Shown: piece after piece, positions 1 through 9,063 of the stretch
How the letters are laid out: each line of letters starts with the position of its first letter
How positions within the stretch are numbered: the stretch's first letter is position 1
Source of the DNA: CAZCVI01 sp964502145
Lineage (GTDB): Bacteria; Acidobacteriota; Aminicenantia; UBA2199
NCBI GenBank assembly: GCA_964502145.1
Contig: CAZCVI010000007.1
Coordinates: forward strand, 1-64,000
Reading direction: 5' to 3'
DNA: 64,000 nt
Position numbers and translations under genes: made by a program
The notes under the pieces: generated by a model
What the model saw: only the letters and a program-made list of their open reading frames with translations
Told to the model about the DNA's origin: nothing
Database searches by the model: none

Positions 1-3
1 TTG

Positions 4-102
4 CCTCTTTGCCGGCTAGTTTCATCATTTTTCCACCCGGTTTCGCCTCTTTGCCGGACCGATTCATCATTTTTCCACCCGGTTTCGTCTCTTTGCCACC
101 CC
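4..102. repeat. 42-bp tandem repeat, about 2.4 copies
   Basis: Two 42-bp units (4-45 and 46-87) and a 15-base partial unit follow one another. Each begins CCTCTTTGCCGG and carries TTCATCATTTTTCCACCC. They differ at a few bases only. Multiple short direct repeats near an end are typical of transposase-binding sites in some IS families such as IS21, but no transposase gene or target duplication is visible here, so that reading is a guess. Confidence 0.75.
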
Positions 103-307
103 ATGTTGTCCCATAAAAATCTGACGCATGATTTTATTCCCGTTCTCCACGTCTTTGAGTCGCGGATTTACCCTTAAATAATTACGCGGAAACGCTTTTC
201 TAAGCTATTATATTTCATTACACATCGCTTGTCAACACATTTCCCACGATATTGGCGAAAATTCTTTCTGGCTGTTACCCTTCCCTATGAACGCGAACTT
301 ATATTCG
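103..307. other. AT-rich non-coding stretch
   Basis: No open frame with a credible ribosome-binding site, no strong promoter pair and no clear hairpin could be found between the tandem repeat and the YHS-domain gene. Confidence 0.4.
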
Positions 308-601
308 TTATTTCTTCTGGGGTTCTTGAAACTTTTGCAAGCACTCCTCGGAACAAAAGTAATGGGTCTCATGACCCTGTTTATAACTGATGGCTTGATT
401 CTCAGGAATATACGTCCCACACACAGGGTCCCTCTTCATTTCGGCGATAATAGCGGCGGGGGTTTTATCCGTGTTACGCGGACGCTTCTTTTTTCTGAAT
501 AACAAAAAACCAAACCCCTCTCCTTTCCACAGGGCTCTGTAAAGAATGTAAATCAACACAAGCACCAATAACAGATTTAGAAAACGAATGGATATATACA
601 T
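308..601 (-). CDS. Membrane-anchored YHS/TRASH-type metal-binding protein
   Basis: About 97 residues from the ATG at 601; a TTG seven codons upstream is a weaker start. A hydrophobic segment at roughly residues 5-25 is followed by a basic stretch. The C-terminal half carries DPVCGTYI and then FCSEECLQKF, the Cys pattern of YHS/TRASH domains, which bind metals in copper-handling and other proteins. It probably sits at the inner membrane with the Cys domain on one face. No strong Shine-Dalgarno is seen. It lies downstream of the acyl-CoA dehydrogenase on the same strand but is separated by a long inverted repeat, so cotranscription is uncertain. The domain is clear; the physiological role is unknown. 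Confidence 0.75.
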   Translation of the reverse strand: MYISIRFLNLLLVLVLIYILYRALWKGEGFGFLLFRKKKRPRNTDKTPAAIIAEMKRDPVCGTYIPENQAISYKQGHETHYFCSEECLQKFQEPQKK

Positions 602-638
602 AATGACAACACCACTAGACAAAGTATGATTCGGGCCT

Positions 639-714
639 GGAGGTTAAGTTTAAGTTTTGCATAGAGAACACCACCGGCTGTACACTATCCAGATACTCCT
701 TAACCTTAACCTCC
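639..714. repeat. Inverted repeat between YHS and acyl-CoA dehydrogenase genes
   Basis: GGAGGTTAAG at 639-648 is perfectly inverted as CTTAACCTCC at 705-714, and the match continues imperfectly inward (TTTAAG versus CCTTAA). The loop is 56 bases. There is no U-run, so it is a repeat-derived palindrome rather than a typical intrinsic terminator. Confidence 0.55.
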
Positions 715-723
715 ACCATTGGC

Positions 724-1878
724 TTATCCGATGCTTTTGGTGGCACCCAAAATATCAAGACTGATGACGTGTCTCTGAATCTCGTTGGTACCCTCGTAAA
801 TCTGAAAGAGTTTGGCATCACGCATCATTTTTTCCACGGGATATTCCTTCATGTATCCATATCCACCCATAATCTGAACGGCATCAACAGTAATCCTCAT
901 GGCAGCATCAGTAGCCATAATTTTTGCCATGGCAGATTCCCGGGACGCTTTTTTATTGTTGTCCAACAACCAGGCGGAACGGTACACCATCAAACGGGCA
1001 GCATCAATTTCAGTGATCATGTCAACCAGCTTGAAGGCATTATGCTGGAAGGTGGCGATTGGTTTTCCAAATTGCACACGATTCTGCCCATACTTGAGCG
1101 CTTCTTCATACGCGGCACGCGCCAGTCCTACAGCCCCAGCACCAACAGCGGGACGAGCCATATCCAATGTTTTCATGGCTACAATAAACCCAAACCCCTC
1201 GCGTTTTAACAAATTCTTGGCTGGAATCCGGACATCATCAAAAAAAAGTTCGGCAGTATCAGAAGCCCTATGCCCCATTTTATTCTCATGCTTCCCCACA
1301 ATTACGCCGGGGGTATCCATGGGAACAATAAACGCGGAAATTCCACGGGCGCCACGACCAGGATCGGTGGACGCAAAAATAACGCCGAGTTTGGCAACAC
1401 CGGCATTGGTGATAAATGTCTTGGAACCATTGATGATATAATCATCACCATCTTTTTTGGCCACGGTCCGAATCATGGAATTGTCCGAACCAGCTTCCTT
1501 CTCGGTTAAGCCAAAGCAAGCAAAACTCATTTCCTTGCAAAAAGGCGGAAAAAACTCGCGCTTCTGCTCATCAGTGCCAAATAATACTATGGGAGTAAGC
1601 GCCAACGTGTTGGCCATAATAGATGTAAACATGCCGGAACACCCCCACCCCAACTCCTCGCACACCACGGCATTATCCATGTTGGAAAACCCGGTACCAT
1701 CGTATTCTATGGGTATACCAGAAGTTAAATAGCCAATTTCATAGGCTTTTTTCATCACTTCCAGCGGTAATTCATTCTTTTCATCGTACTCAGCCGACTT
1801 GGGCCGCATCTCATTCTTTGCGAACTGCCGGGTTAACTCGCGCAGCTCTAATTGTTCTTCGGTTAATGAAAAATCCAT
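724..1878 (-). CDS. Acyl-CoA dehydrogenase
   Basis: 384 residues, the usual length for soluble flavin acyl-CoA dehydrogenases. It oxidises acyl-CoA to trans-2-enoyl-CoA and passes electrons to electron transfer flavoprotein. The order is N-terminal helical domain (MDFSLTEEQ), middle beta domain with FGLTEKEAGSD and the ITNA motif of the FAD site, and C-terminal helical domain ending in MGGYGYMKEYPVEKMMRDAK. The catalytic base is expected to be Glu362 in YEGTNEIQR, as in the short/medium-chain group. AGGAG lies seven bases before the ATG. The gene follows the TPR kinase gene by 34 bases on the same strand. The exact chain-length or branched substrate cannot be read from the sequence. Confidence 0.93.
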   Translation of the reverse strand: MDFSLTEEQLELRELTRQFAKNEMRPKSAEYDEKNELPLEVMKKAYEIGYLTSGIPIEYDGTGFSNMDNAVVCEELGWGCSGMFTSIMANTLALTPIVLFGTDEQKREFFPPFCKEMSFACFGLTEKEAGSDNSMIRTVAKKDGDDYIINGSKTFITNAGVAKLGVIFASTDPGRGARGISAFIVPMDTPGVIVGKHENKMGHRASDTAELFFDDVRIPAKNLLKREGFGFIVAMKTLDMARPAVGAGAVGLARAAYEEALKYGQNRVQFGKPIATFQHNAFKLVDMITEIDAARLMVYRSAWLLDNNKKASRESAMAKIMATDAAMRITVDAVQIMGGYGYMKEYPVEKMMRDAKLFQIYEGTNEIQRHVISLDILGATKSIG

Positions 1879-1912
1879 TATCGATCTCCTACCATTACGG
1901 TTTATTATATTT

Positions 1913-4270
1913 TTATGTCCTAATTAACTTTATCTCGTTCAAAATTTCTTGCGCACTCTGATAGCGGTCCTCTCGTTTCTTCTCCATACACTTAAAAATA
2001 ATCTCCTCCAATTTCTGCGGTACATCTTTGCGCAACTTGCACATCGAAGGGACAGGCTCAAACAGATGCTGGTAAAAGATATTCTCGCCTTTAAAGGGTA
2101 CTTTCCCGGTAATCAGGTGAAAAAGCGAGGCGCCGGTAGAATAAATATCGGTCCGATGATCAATCTTAACGCCCTGTATCTGTTCAGGAGACATATAATA
2201 AGGAGTACCAGTAATCACCCCGGTTTCACCTTTTTTATTCTCACCCCGGATAACAGCCAGACCAAAATCCATGATTTTAATCTCTTTTTGCTTGGTGATC
2301 ATGATGTTATGGGGTTTGATATCGCGGTGAATAATACCTTTCTTGTGGGAATAATCCAACGCCTTGAGCAACTTGATCGCCACAAACAGAATCTGCGGGA
2401 TACTGAACTCCTTCTTGCGACGGATAATCTCCATGAAATTCTCACCCTCGATAAACTCCATGGAAATAAAATGATCATCATTGATCTGCCCGACATCATA
2501 GACAGTGACAATGTTGGAATGTGAAAGTGAAGCAGTGGAGCGGGCCTCGGTGATAAACCGTTCCAAACTCCGTTTATCCTTAATTAAATTATTATTGAGA
2601 ATTTTTAATGCCACAATGCGTTTTAAAACGGTATCCTCTGCCTTGTAAACGACACCCATACCACCTTCCCCGGCCTTCTCGATGATTTTATAACGCTTGG
2701 AAGAGTTCTCTGAAACAAGGTCCATTTCCTTGTACTTCTTGATTAATTTCTCCACTTCTCCCAGGCGTTCATGGATGTCTTTAAAATTATAATCCTCGGT
2801 CTGTATGGCCTGAAATATCTCGAACGCCTGTTTAAATGTCCCGGCATTCTCATGGGCCAAACCAAGTACATAATACCATTCAAGATTGGCCTTGGTAATA
2901 GGTTGATCCTTTAATAATTTTCCCAGCTTTTCAATGACTAACTGGGGCTTCTTGTTCTTCAGAAAGATATTGGCCATCTGGGAAATAGCATCGATATAAT
3001 CGGGGGTGTCACCCATGACCAGTTGAAAATTGGTCAATGCACGTTTATCGTCGTCGACCTTTAAAAAGCATTGCCCCGCACTGTAATATTCCCCATCTTT
3101 TTCGTACAATTCGCCCGCTTTTTGATATTTCTTGTATTTTAAGGAGATTTCCGCCGCTTGCTTCCATTCATGCGACATTTCAAACATCTTAACCGCTTCC
3201 TCTTCATTGCCCGCTTTCATGTAATTTTCCGCTGAAGCTTGGAAGTTCTGGTTCATAAAATAACAATATGCCGCTTTTTCAAATTGTTTTTCCCATTCGA
3301 ACAGTTCTGCGGCGCGGATATGATCCTCCGCTTTTAAGAACCATGCCGCCGCATCCAGCGTCTGACCGCGGGCAAAAGCATCTTCCCCGCGTAATACACA
3401 GGCCACCTTGATATTCCCCTGCTTCTCATATAACTGCGCGGCCTTTAACGGCTGCTGGGCTTGCTCGAACAGTTTGGCCGCATCATCTATCCGTTCCAAC
3501 CTTAAAGCCAGTTCAGCCGCTTTTTCATATTTCTTGTTTTTGACCAGTAAATCGTAGGCTCTCTCCACCTCGTCAATCGACACATACAACTCAACGGCTT
3601 TATACAGGTCCTGATCCATTTGTTCCGAGTTCTGGAAACCGATGGCGGAATCGGCATTCGACTGGAACCATTTTTCAAAACTCTCGGCAGCCCGTTTTAA
3701 ATTCCCCGCTTTTTCATAGATATAAGCGGCCTTGCGATGGAACCCTTTCTTGGCATAGATTTGCGCGGCTTTTTCATAACGACCATGATTGTAATAGAGT
3801 TCTGCCGCCTCTTTGAAGCGATTATTGTCCTCTAATAACACGCCCGCCATTTCAATGTTCTTGCGTTTCATGTACAACTCGATCAGTTTATCAAAGTTGC
3901 CGCATTTCTTGTAAATTTCGATAGCCAGCGATTCTTTGTTGAGCTTTTCATATAATGCGCCCATCAAGTCGTACTGCTCCCCCTCCTCGTACGCACTCAG
4001 CGCCAATTTATACTCGCCACCCTCCTCATACAACTTGCCAGCCTCAAAATAATTTCCCGCTTTCATCAGCTTCTTGGCTTTCTTCATCAGATACGCCCGC
4101 TTGAAAAAAATGGAAAACAACGCATCAAATAAACTCTTGCCCTCAAGGTCAATAACCTTGGCCACCTTGAGCAATTCCAATGTCAATTTAAACACGATAA
4201 AAAGAATGAGAACAATCCCTACGATTTTTATCCAGGGCTGTTCATCAAGCAACTTAGTTATATCTTCCAT
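1913..4270 (-). CDS. Membrane-anchored TPR-repeat Ser/Thr protein kinase
   Basis: 785 residues from the ATG at 4270. One membrane segment (about residues 12-35) is followed by many TPR-like helix pairs (about 60-500), such as AAELYYNHGRYEKAAQIY. A Hanks-type kinase domain is C-terminal, the reverse of the common bacterial order. Kinase motifs are GEGGMG (about 535), VALK, HRDIKPHN (about 650), DFG and GTPYYMSPEQ, so catalysis should be intact. The kinase and TPRs should lie on the same side of the membrane, probably the cytoplasm. It is divergent from the Clp-like gene. A TTG four codons upstream (4282) directly abuts a possible -10 box and is less likely to be the start. Substrates are unknown. 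Confidence 0.9.
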   Translation of the reverse strand: MEDITKLLDEQPWIKIVGIVLILFIVFKLTLELLKVAKVIDLEGKSLFDALFSIFFKRAYLMKKAKKLMKAGNYFEAGKLYEEGGEYKLALSAYEEGEQYDLMGALYEKLNKESLAIEIYKKCGNFDKLIELYMKRKNIEMAGVLLEDNNRFKEAAELYYNHGRYEKAAQIYAKKGFHRKAAYIYEKAGNLKRAAESFEKWFQSNADSAIGFQNSEQMDQDLYKAVELYVSIDEVERAYDLLVKNKKYEKAAELALRLERIDDAAKLFEQAQQPLKAAQLYEKQGNIKVACVLRGEDAFARGQTLDAAAWFLKAEDHIRAAELFEWEKQFEKAAYCYFMNQNFQASAENYMKAGNEEEAVKMFEMSHEWKQAAEISLKYKKYQKAGELYEKDGEYYSAGQCFLKVDDDKRALTNFQLVMGDTPDYIDAISQMANIFLKNKKPQLVIEKLGKLLKDQPITKANLEWYYVLGLAHENAGTFKQAFEIFQAIQTEDYNFKDIHERLGEVEKLIKKYKEMDLVSENSSKRYKIIEKAGEGGMGVVYKAEDTVLKRIVALKILNNNLIKDKRSLERFITEARSTASLSHSNIVTVYDVGQINDDHFISMEFIEGENFMEIIRRKKEFSIPQILFVAIKLLKALDYSHKKGIIHRDIKPHNIMITKQKEIKIMDFGLAVIRGENKKGETGVITGTPYYMSPEQIQGVKIDHRTDIYSTGASLFHLITGKVPFKGENIFYQHLFEPVPSMCKLRKDVPQKLEEIIFKCMEKKREDRYQSAQEILNEIKLIRT

Positions 4271-4318
4271 TGTACATTCCAAAGTATACCAAACATAACC
4301 ATAAAAATCAATTTAAAA

Positions 4319-4347
4319 TTGACAAATTATGATTTAGAATATATACT
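4319..4347 (+). promoter_or_regulatory. Sigma-70-type promoter for the Clp-like AAA+ gene
   Basis: TTGACA (4319-4324), a 17-base spacer and TATACT (4342-4347). Transcription would start near 4354, giving a leader of about 70 bases before the ATG at 4424. Confidence 0.75.
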
Positions 4348-4423
4348 TTTCTTGGACACAGGACCAACGTATCCGTTCTCACGTGATTTTTTAAGCTTGA
4401 AAATAAGCCTATAGGTAGCTAAC

Positions 4424-7405
4424 ATGAATATACAGTACAGTCAATTCAAAAAATTGAACTCCTTTCTATTGTACTTTTTCCCGGACCTGGATTTTGAGAG
4501 ACGGGAGTTGGATCAGGAAAATACCGATATCCTGATCCAATATCTGGCCATTGTAACCGATGCCCTGTTCAAAGGCGAAAACCTGTACAAAAAAAGGAAC
4601 CTCATCTTACCGGAAGGCAAATCGTTCTTTACGCGTGATATTGTCGACTTACTCTCCAATATCAGCCTGTTTCTCTATAAATTTGAGAGCCAAGTCTTCA
4701 ATTTCACCCGGACTGAACGCCAAACCTTTATCTTCATTATCGAAAACGTCATCGATTATTTTAAACGATGCCGCTTTTTCGTGGATAAAAAAGATCGCCA
4801 AAACCTTTTTGTCGATTACCGCTTCTGGTTGGAAAATTTTTTCAAAATGTTCAACCAAAAAATATCCGGGACTATCTTTTCGAGCAAGAAACTGAACCTC
4901 AAAAACTTCTTCAATACCAATGACGCCATCCATAATGAATTAATCTACTCCAGCCCAGCCATCAGTTTTAGTATCTCCCCCTTTGCCATCAACCGCGATA
5001 ATCGCACGCTCTTCCTCATCCGCATCACGGACAGCCAACTGGTGGCCCTGGATGTACAAGAAGAAAAAGAGACCATCCTCAAAAATATAAAGTATGACCT
5101 GAAAGTATACGAGTTCCTCTTTGCCAATTTCGAGTTCCACAGTGCCGACCTGTTCTACGATAAATTGAAAAAAGAGCGCCACGTGATGTTAGAGAAACGA
5201 GAGATCATCAGAAATGCCTGGAATTACCACAAGGAAAGACTGTACCAGGAAAGCTATAACGAGTTGAATTCCTTTGCTTTCGAAACCTTGGAGATGCCCC
5301 TCCTCTATTTGCTGCAAATCAGGAACATGGTCAATACCAACCGCGTGTTAGAGGTTAAAAAACTACTGCAAAAGTATATCCAACTCTTTCCCTATTACCC
5401 GGATGGCTATGAAATCTTGGGAGATATCCATCTCAAAGAAGAAGATTACGACCAAACACTCTTTTTCTACGAAAAAGTCCTGCGCTTGACCCAGAACAAA
5501 CGGGTAGCAGAAAAAATAAAAAAAGTCCGCGAAATCCAGGAGAAAAACAAGGATAAAATTTCCAAGCAGAAAAACGAGAACTTATATGATCTTACGGAGC
5601 TGGTTTTTCACAGCGACGAGAAACTCCTGCCCCGGCCAAAAGAAGAACGGCAGATCGTGGAAATATTACTTTCAGAGACCCGCCGCAGCGCCATCCTCGT
5701 GGGTGAAAAGGGGGTAGGCAAATCTGCGCTGGTCCGTCGCATGGCCAGCAAAATCTTGAACCGGGAAGTGCCAGCCAAGCTGAACGATAAACGCTTAAAA
5801 GAGATCAATTTTGTGACCCTGCTCACCGGTTCCAAATACCGCGGGCAGTTTGAAGAAAAAGTATTAAAACTACTGGAAGATTTCAAGAGTCAGAATGCCA
5901 TCCTCGTGCTGGAAGATGTCCATTTGATGATCTCCACCGGCGTGCCTCGCGGCACTTCCATGGATATGATCAACATCCTAAAAGCATTCTTAAAAGAAAA
6001 ATCCATCCAGGTTATCGCCACTACCTCGTATGAAGAGTATAAAAATACCATTGAAAAAGACAATACCCTGATGGGGTTTTTCCAAAAGATCACAGTCAAT
6101 GAAATGTCCGTGACAGATACCCGCAAAGTCTTGCGCAACCTTACAGAAAATGCCTTTACTACTGACAACATCATTGTTCCCGAGGACGTGATCGAACTGA
6201 TTATCGAAAGTGCGCGCCGCGATATCCGCGAAAAAAAATGCCCGGACGCGGCAGTGATGATCTTTGATCGCGCCCTGGCCAAAGTCAAATACAAGATGCA
6301 TATGGGCGAAATAAATAAATTTAAAATGGAAACAACGGATGTAACCGAAGTGTTATCCGATATGCTCAACCTGCCAGAAACCAATTTGCCAATCTCGCTG
6401 AAACAACGGTTACTCGATTTAAACGCTAAAATGTGCGCTGAGATAGTAGGGCAAAACGAGGCCATCGAACGCATCACCACGACGATCATCACCGCCAAGA
6501 TGAATTTTGATGTAAAAAAAGAACGCCCTGATGGTGTATTCCTTTTTATCGGTCCCACCGGTGTAGGCAAAACAGAATCAGCCATCGCCCTGACCAAGGC
6601 ACTTTATGGTTCTATTGATTATCTGATCCGGATAGATATGTCTGAGTACATGGAAAAGTATACTTATTCCCGTTTTGTTGGTGCCGCTCCCGGCTATGTC
6701 GGCTACATGGATGCCAATCAATTAACAGATAGAGTTCGGCAGAATCCCTATTCAGTCATTCTTCTCGATGAAATTGAAAAAGCGGATTCGCAATTATTGA
6801 ATATTTTCCTCCAGGTTTTTGACGCCGGGCGATTGACCGATGCCAGGGGCAATGTGGTTGATTTTTCCCATACTACCATTATTATGACCTCCAATATCGG
6901 GACCAATCTCTTCTCCAAAACGCAAATGGGATACCACGGCGACTTGCAGAGCACGGATGTCTCCCATATCGCCCTGTTAAAAGCCTTGAAAAAATACTTC
7001 TCCCCCGAATTTCTTAACCGCGTCGACGAGGTCCTCATGTTTAACCAGCTAACAGAGCCCGACATCAGGACCATCATTGATATCCAGTTAAAAGACACCC
7101 GCGCACGATTAGAAAAAGAGGAAAAAGAACTGATCATTCACGAGGATGTAATGGAATATATTATCAAGAACGGGTATTCAAAAGAATACGGTGCCCGCCA
7201 TATTGCCCGGACATTACGAAAACTCGTGCTTGAGAAAATCGCCATGGCTGCACTGGATAAATCCTGGGATGAAACCAGACACGTGATTTGTTCCATGGAT
7301 AAATATAGCACCAACGAGGAGATACTCGTGCAATTGGGAATGGGTGCTATCGAACAATTAGAGGAAAACAAGTACATCAATAGCCTCAGTGCCGAACATT
7401 CCTAA
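4424..7405 (+). CDS. ClpA/ClpB-like double AAA+ ATPase with TPR-like N-terminal half
   Basis: 993 residues. About 400 N-terminal residues do not resemble the usual Clp N-domain; residues 310-380 look TPR-like (YPDGYEILGDIHLKEEDYDQ). D1 has Walker A GEKGVGKSA (about 426) and Walker B ILVLEDVH (about 490). D2 has Walker A GPTGVGKTE (about 709), Walker B VILLDEIEKAD (about 777) and NRVDEVLMF. D1 lacks room for the long coiled-coil M domain of ClpB. MGY occurs where ClpC and ClpA have the hydrophobic-Gly-hydrophobic ClpP-docking tripeptide. It is therefore probably a protein unfoldase, but disaggregase, protease partner and secretion ATPase remain possible. It is followed after 37 bases by the receiver-LpxC gene, suggesting cotranscription. 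Confidence 0.88.
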   Translation: MNIQYSQFKKLNSFLLYFFPDLDFERRELDQENTDILIQYLAIVTDALFKGENLYKKRNLILPEGKSFFTRDIVDLLSNISLFLYKFESQVFNFTRTERQTFIFIIENVIDYFKRCRFFVDKKDRQNLFVDYRFWLENFFKMFNQKISGTIFSSKKLNLKNFFNTNDAIHNELIYSSPAISFSISPFAINRDNRTLFLIRITDSQLVALDVQEEKETILKNIKYDLKVYEFLFANFEFHSADLFYDKLKKERHVMLEKREIIRNAWNYHKERLYQESYNELNSFAFETLEMPLLYLLQIRNMVNTNRVLEVKKLLQKYIQLFPYYPDGYEILGDIHLKEEDYDQTLFFYEKVLRLTQNKRVAEKIKKVREIQEKNKDKISKQKNENLYDLTELVFHSDEKLLPRPKEERQIVEILLSETRRSAILVGEKGVGKSALVRRMASKILNREVPAKLNDKRLKEINFVTLLTGSKYRGQFEEKVLKLLEDFKSQNAILVLEDVHLMISTGVPRGTSMDMINILKAFLKEKSIQVIATTSYEEYKNTIEKDNTLMGFFQKITVNEMSVTDTRKVLRNLTENAFTTDNIIVPEDVIELIIESARRDIREKKCPDAAVMIFDRALAKVKYKMHMGEINKFKMETTDVTEVLSDMLNLPETNLPISLKQRLLDLNAKMCAEIVGQNEAIERITTTIITAKMNFDVKKERPDGVFLFIGPTGVGKTESAIALTKALYGSIDYLIRIDMSEYMEKYTYSRFVGAAPGYVGYMDANQLTDRVRQNPYSVILLDEIEKADSQLLNIFLQVFDAGRLTDARGNVVDFSHTTIIMTSNIGTNLFSKTQMGYHGDLQSTDVSHIALLKALKKYFSPEFLNRVDEVLMFNQLTEPDIRTIIDIQLKDTRARLEKEEKELIIHEDVMEYIIKNGYSKEYGARHIARTLRKLVLEKIAMAALDKSWDETRHVICSMDKYSTNEEILVQLGMGAIEQLEENKYINSLSAEHS

Positions 7406-7442
7406 GTCATAATGTAAATAAAGAAAAAAGCATGGACAGAAC

Positions 7443-8759
7443 ATGGAAAAAATACTGATTATAGATGACGAGAAAAACATCCAGGTTTCACTGGCCTCTA
7501 TTTTTGAGGACGAGGGTTATACCACCTATTTTGCGGGTAGCGGGGAAGAGGGGTTCGAAAAATTTAAGAACATCAAACCAGATGCGGTGTTTTTAGATAT
7601 CTGGTTGCCTGGAATAGATGGTTTGGAAACCATGAAAAAGATATTGCGGATCGACCCGTTGCAGATCATTATCATGATTTCCGGTCACGGCAATATTTCA
7701 ACCGCGGTCCGGGCCGTAAAAGAGGGGGCTTACGATTTTTTAGAAAAACCTCTCAGTCTGGACAAAGTAATCTTTGTATTAAAGCGCGCATTGGAATACC
7801 GGAAAATCCTGGCCGAAAATAAACGGTTACGTTCGATATTAGAAGACAAATCCAACCGTGCGGAGCAAAAAAAAATCGCCCGGGAAAATAGCGATGAGAT
7901 TTACTTTGAAATGATTGACTCGCCCCATTTCAAAACCCAGAAAACAGTGAAGACCAGTAATATTTTTTATGGCTTGGGGCTTCATTCGGGAATAAAAACA
8001 GGGATGGTCATCCAACCTTTACCGCCAGGCAAAGGTATCCGTTTCGAGAACATCTCCGAACCCGGTTATATTCCGGCCCGCGTCGAATATTTAGACACTA
8101 CCTCGTACGCCACTTCCATTCGTAAAGACAATCTGGAAGCCAAAACCATCGAACACTTTATGGCGACCTTACATGCCGCAGGAATAACCAATCTTTCCAT
8201 TAAAATCAATAAAGAAGTGCCTATTGGCGATGGTTCTGCCGGGGAATTTTGCGAATTTATTCGCACTACGGGCATCGTCGATCAAGAAGGCAGTATCCCA
8301 GAAATCGTCATTGATAAAACATTGCTCATCGGCACGGAAGGGAACGATGAAAAATTTATCAAGATCGAACCGGCGGATTGTTTCACGGTAAAATATACGA
8401 CTATCTACCCAGAACCACTGGGCACTTCCAGTTACGAGTTCGTGATGAATTCTTTTGAAGACTTCGAACAAGAAATCGCACCAGCCCGGACCTATGGTTT
8501 TGTAGATGAATTGAATAAACTTTCCAGCATGGGGTTGGCCGAGGGTGGTAGGATGAACAACTTCATCCTAATTGATAAAGATCGTGTCATCAATACTCAG
8601 TTGCGGTTCGAAGAGGAGTTAGCGCGGCATAAAATCCTCGATATTATCGGTGATTTCTATTTAATTGGCCGACCCATTCGCGGCAAAATCACAGCTCAAA
8701 AAACCGGCCACACCGAAAATGCCCAAATGGTCAACCTAATCAAAGAAAACTTCCTATAG
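7443..8759 (+). CDS. lpxC: Response-regulator receiver fused to LpxC deacetylase
   Basis: 438 residues. Residues 1-120 form a receiver domain: acidic pair D8/D9, phospho-acceptor D52 in VFLDIWLPG, ISGHG, and Lys in DFLEKPLS. A helical linker like that of NtrC-type regulators follows (about 120-150). From about 160 to 438 the sequence is a full LpxC, the zinc UDP-3-O-acyl-GlcNAc deacetylase that commits precursor to lipid A. It keeps E237-H238 in TIEHFMATL, VPIGDGSAGEF, APARTYGF, H396 and D400 in RHKILD, and H423 in TGHTEN. Canonical LpxC is about 300 residues and has no receiver. Phosphorylation could gate lipid A synthesis; this is inference. The neighbouring Clp-like ATPase fits proteolytic control of LpxC, known in other bacteria through FtsH. 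Confidence 0.93.
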   Translation: MEKILIIDDEKNIQVSLASIFEDEGYTTYFAGSGEEGFEKFKNIKPDAVFLDIWLPGIDGLETMKKILRIDPLQIIIMISGHGNISTAVRAVKEGAYDFLEKPLSLDKVIFVLKRALEYRKILAENKRLRSILEDKSNRAEQKKIARENSDEIYFEMIDSPHFKTQKTVKTSNIFYGLGLHSGIKTGMVIQPLPPGKGIRFENISEPGYIPARVEYLDTTSYATSIRKDNLEAKTIEHFMATLHAAGITNLSIKINKEVPIGDGSAGEFCEFIRTTGIVDQEGSIPEIVIDKTLLIGTEGNDEKFIKIEPADCFTVKYTTIYPEPLGTSSYEFVMNSFEDFEQEIAPARTYGFVDELNKLSSMGLAEGGRMNNFILIDKDRVINTQLRFEEELARHKILDIIGDFYLIGRPIRGKITAQKTGHTENAQMVNLIKENFL

Positions 8760-8895
8760 GGGACTGCGTCCCCATCTCCTATGTCACCATTGTAAGCTTA
8801 CCCCTTTGGAGACGGATAGTTGAGTCCTTTAAATAGCAAAGGGGACTGCGTCCCCATCTTCTATGTCACCATTGTAAGCTTGCCCCTTTGGAGAC
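8759..8895. repeat. Two 55-bp direct repeats containing a hairpin
   Basis: Copies at 8759-8813 and 8841-8895 are almost identical. Each begins with the palindrome GGGGAC-TGC-GTCCCC and ends CCCCTTTGGAGAC. The copies are joined by GAGTCCTTTAAATAG, which recurs near 9040. The first copy overlaps the stop codon of the receiver-LpxC gene. It could act as a transcription terminator between the convergent genes, though it lacks a U-tract. Confidence 0.7.
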
Positions 8896-8938
8896 AGCCT
8901 GGATTCACCATCAAATTCTTGAAAACATGGTGAGGCAA

Positions 8939-9029
8939 TGTGGGAATTATGGGAAGAATGGGAATTATGGGAGGAATGGGAATATTTCTGTTTATCCCAT
9001 AATTCCCATACTTCCCATTCTTCCCATTA
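8939..9029. repeat. Large imperfect inverted repeat of GGGAATTATGGGA-type units
   Basis: The left arm (8939-8983) is built from GGGAATTATGGGAAGAAT-like units and the right arm (8994-9029) is its inverted counterpart, with about ten bases between. It completes the roughly 300-base gap between the convergent receiver-LpxC and methyltransferase genes. It is low in complexity and a likely bidirectional transcript end or REP-like element. Confidence 0.55.
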
Positions 9030-9063
9030 ACTTGGCGATGAGTCCTTTAAATAGTAAAAGCTT

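Noticed and set aside
1..102. CRISPR array
   Set aside because: The 42-bp units are contiguous tandem repeats without spacers, and no cas gene is present in the window.
615..821. 68-codon minus-strand frame overlapping the end of the acyl-CoA dehydrogenase gene
   Set aside because: It is an out-of-frame overlap continued into the inverted repeat at 639-714, with no ribosome site.
4283..4311. TTGATT-N17-TATACT on the minus strand directly before the TPR kinase gene
   Set aside because: Transcription would begin about six bases before the chosen ATG and downstream of the TTG at 4282. It may be real, but I could not separate it from AT-rich background beside the stronger plus-strand promoter, so I did not list it.
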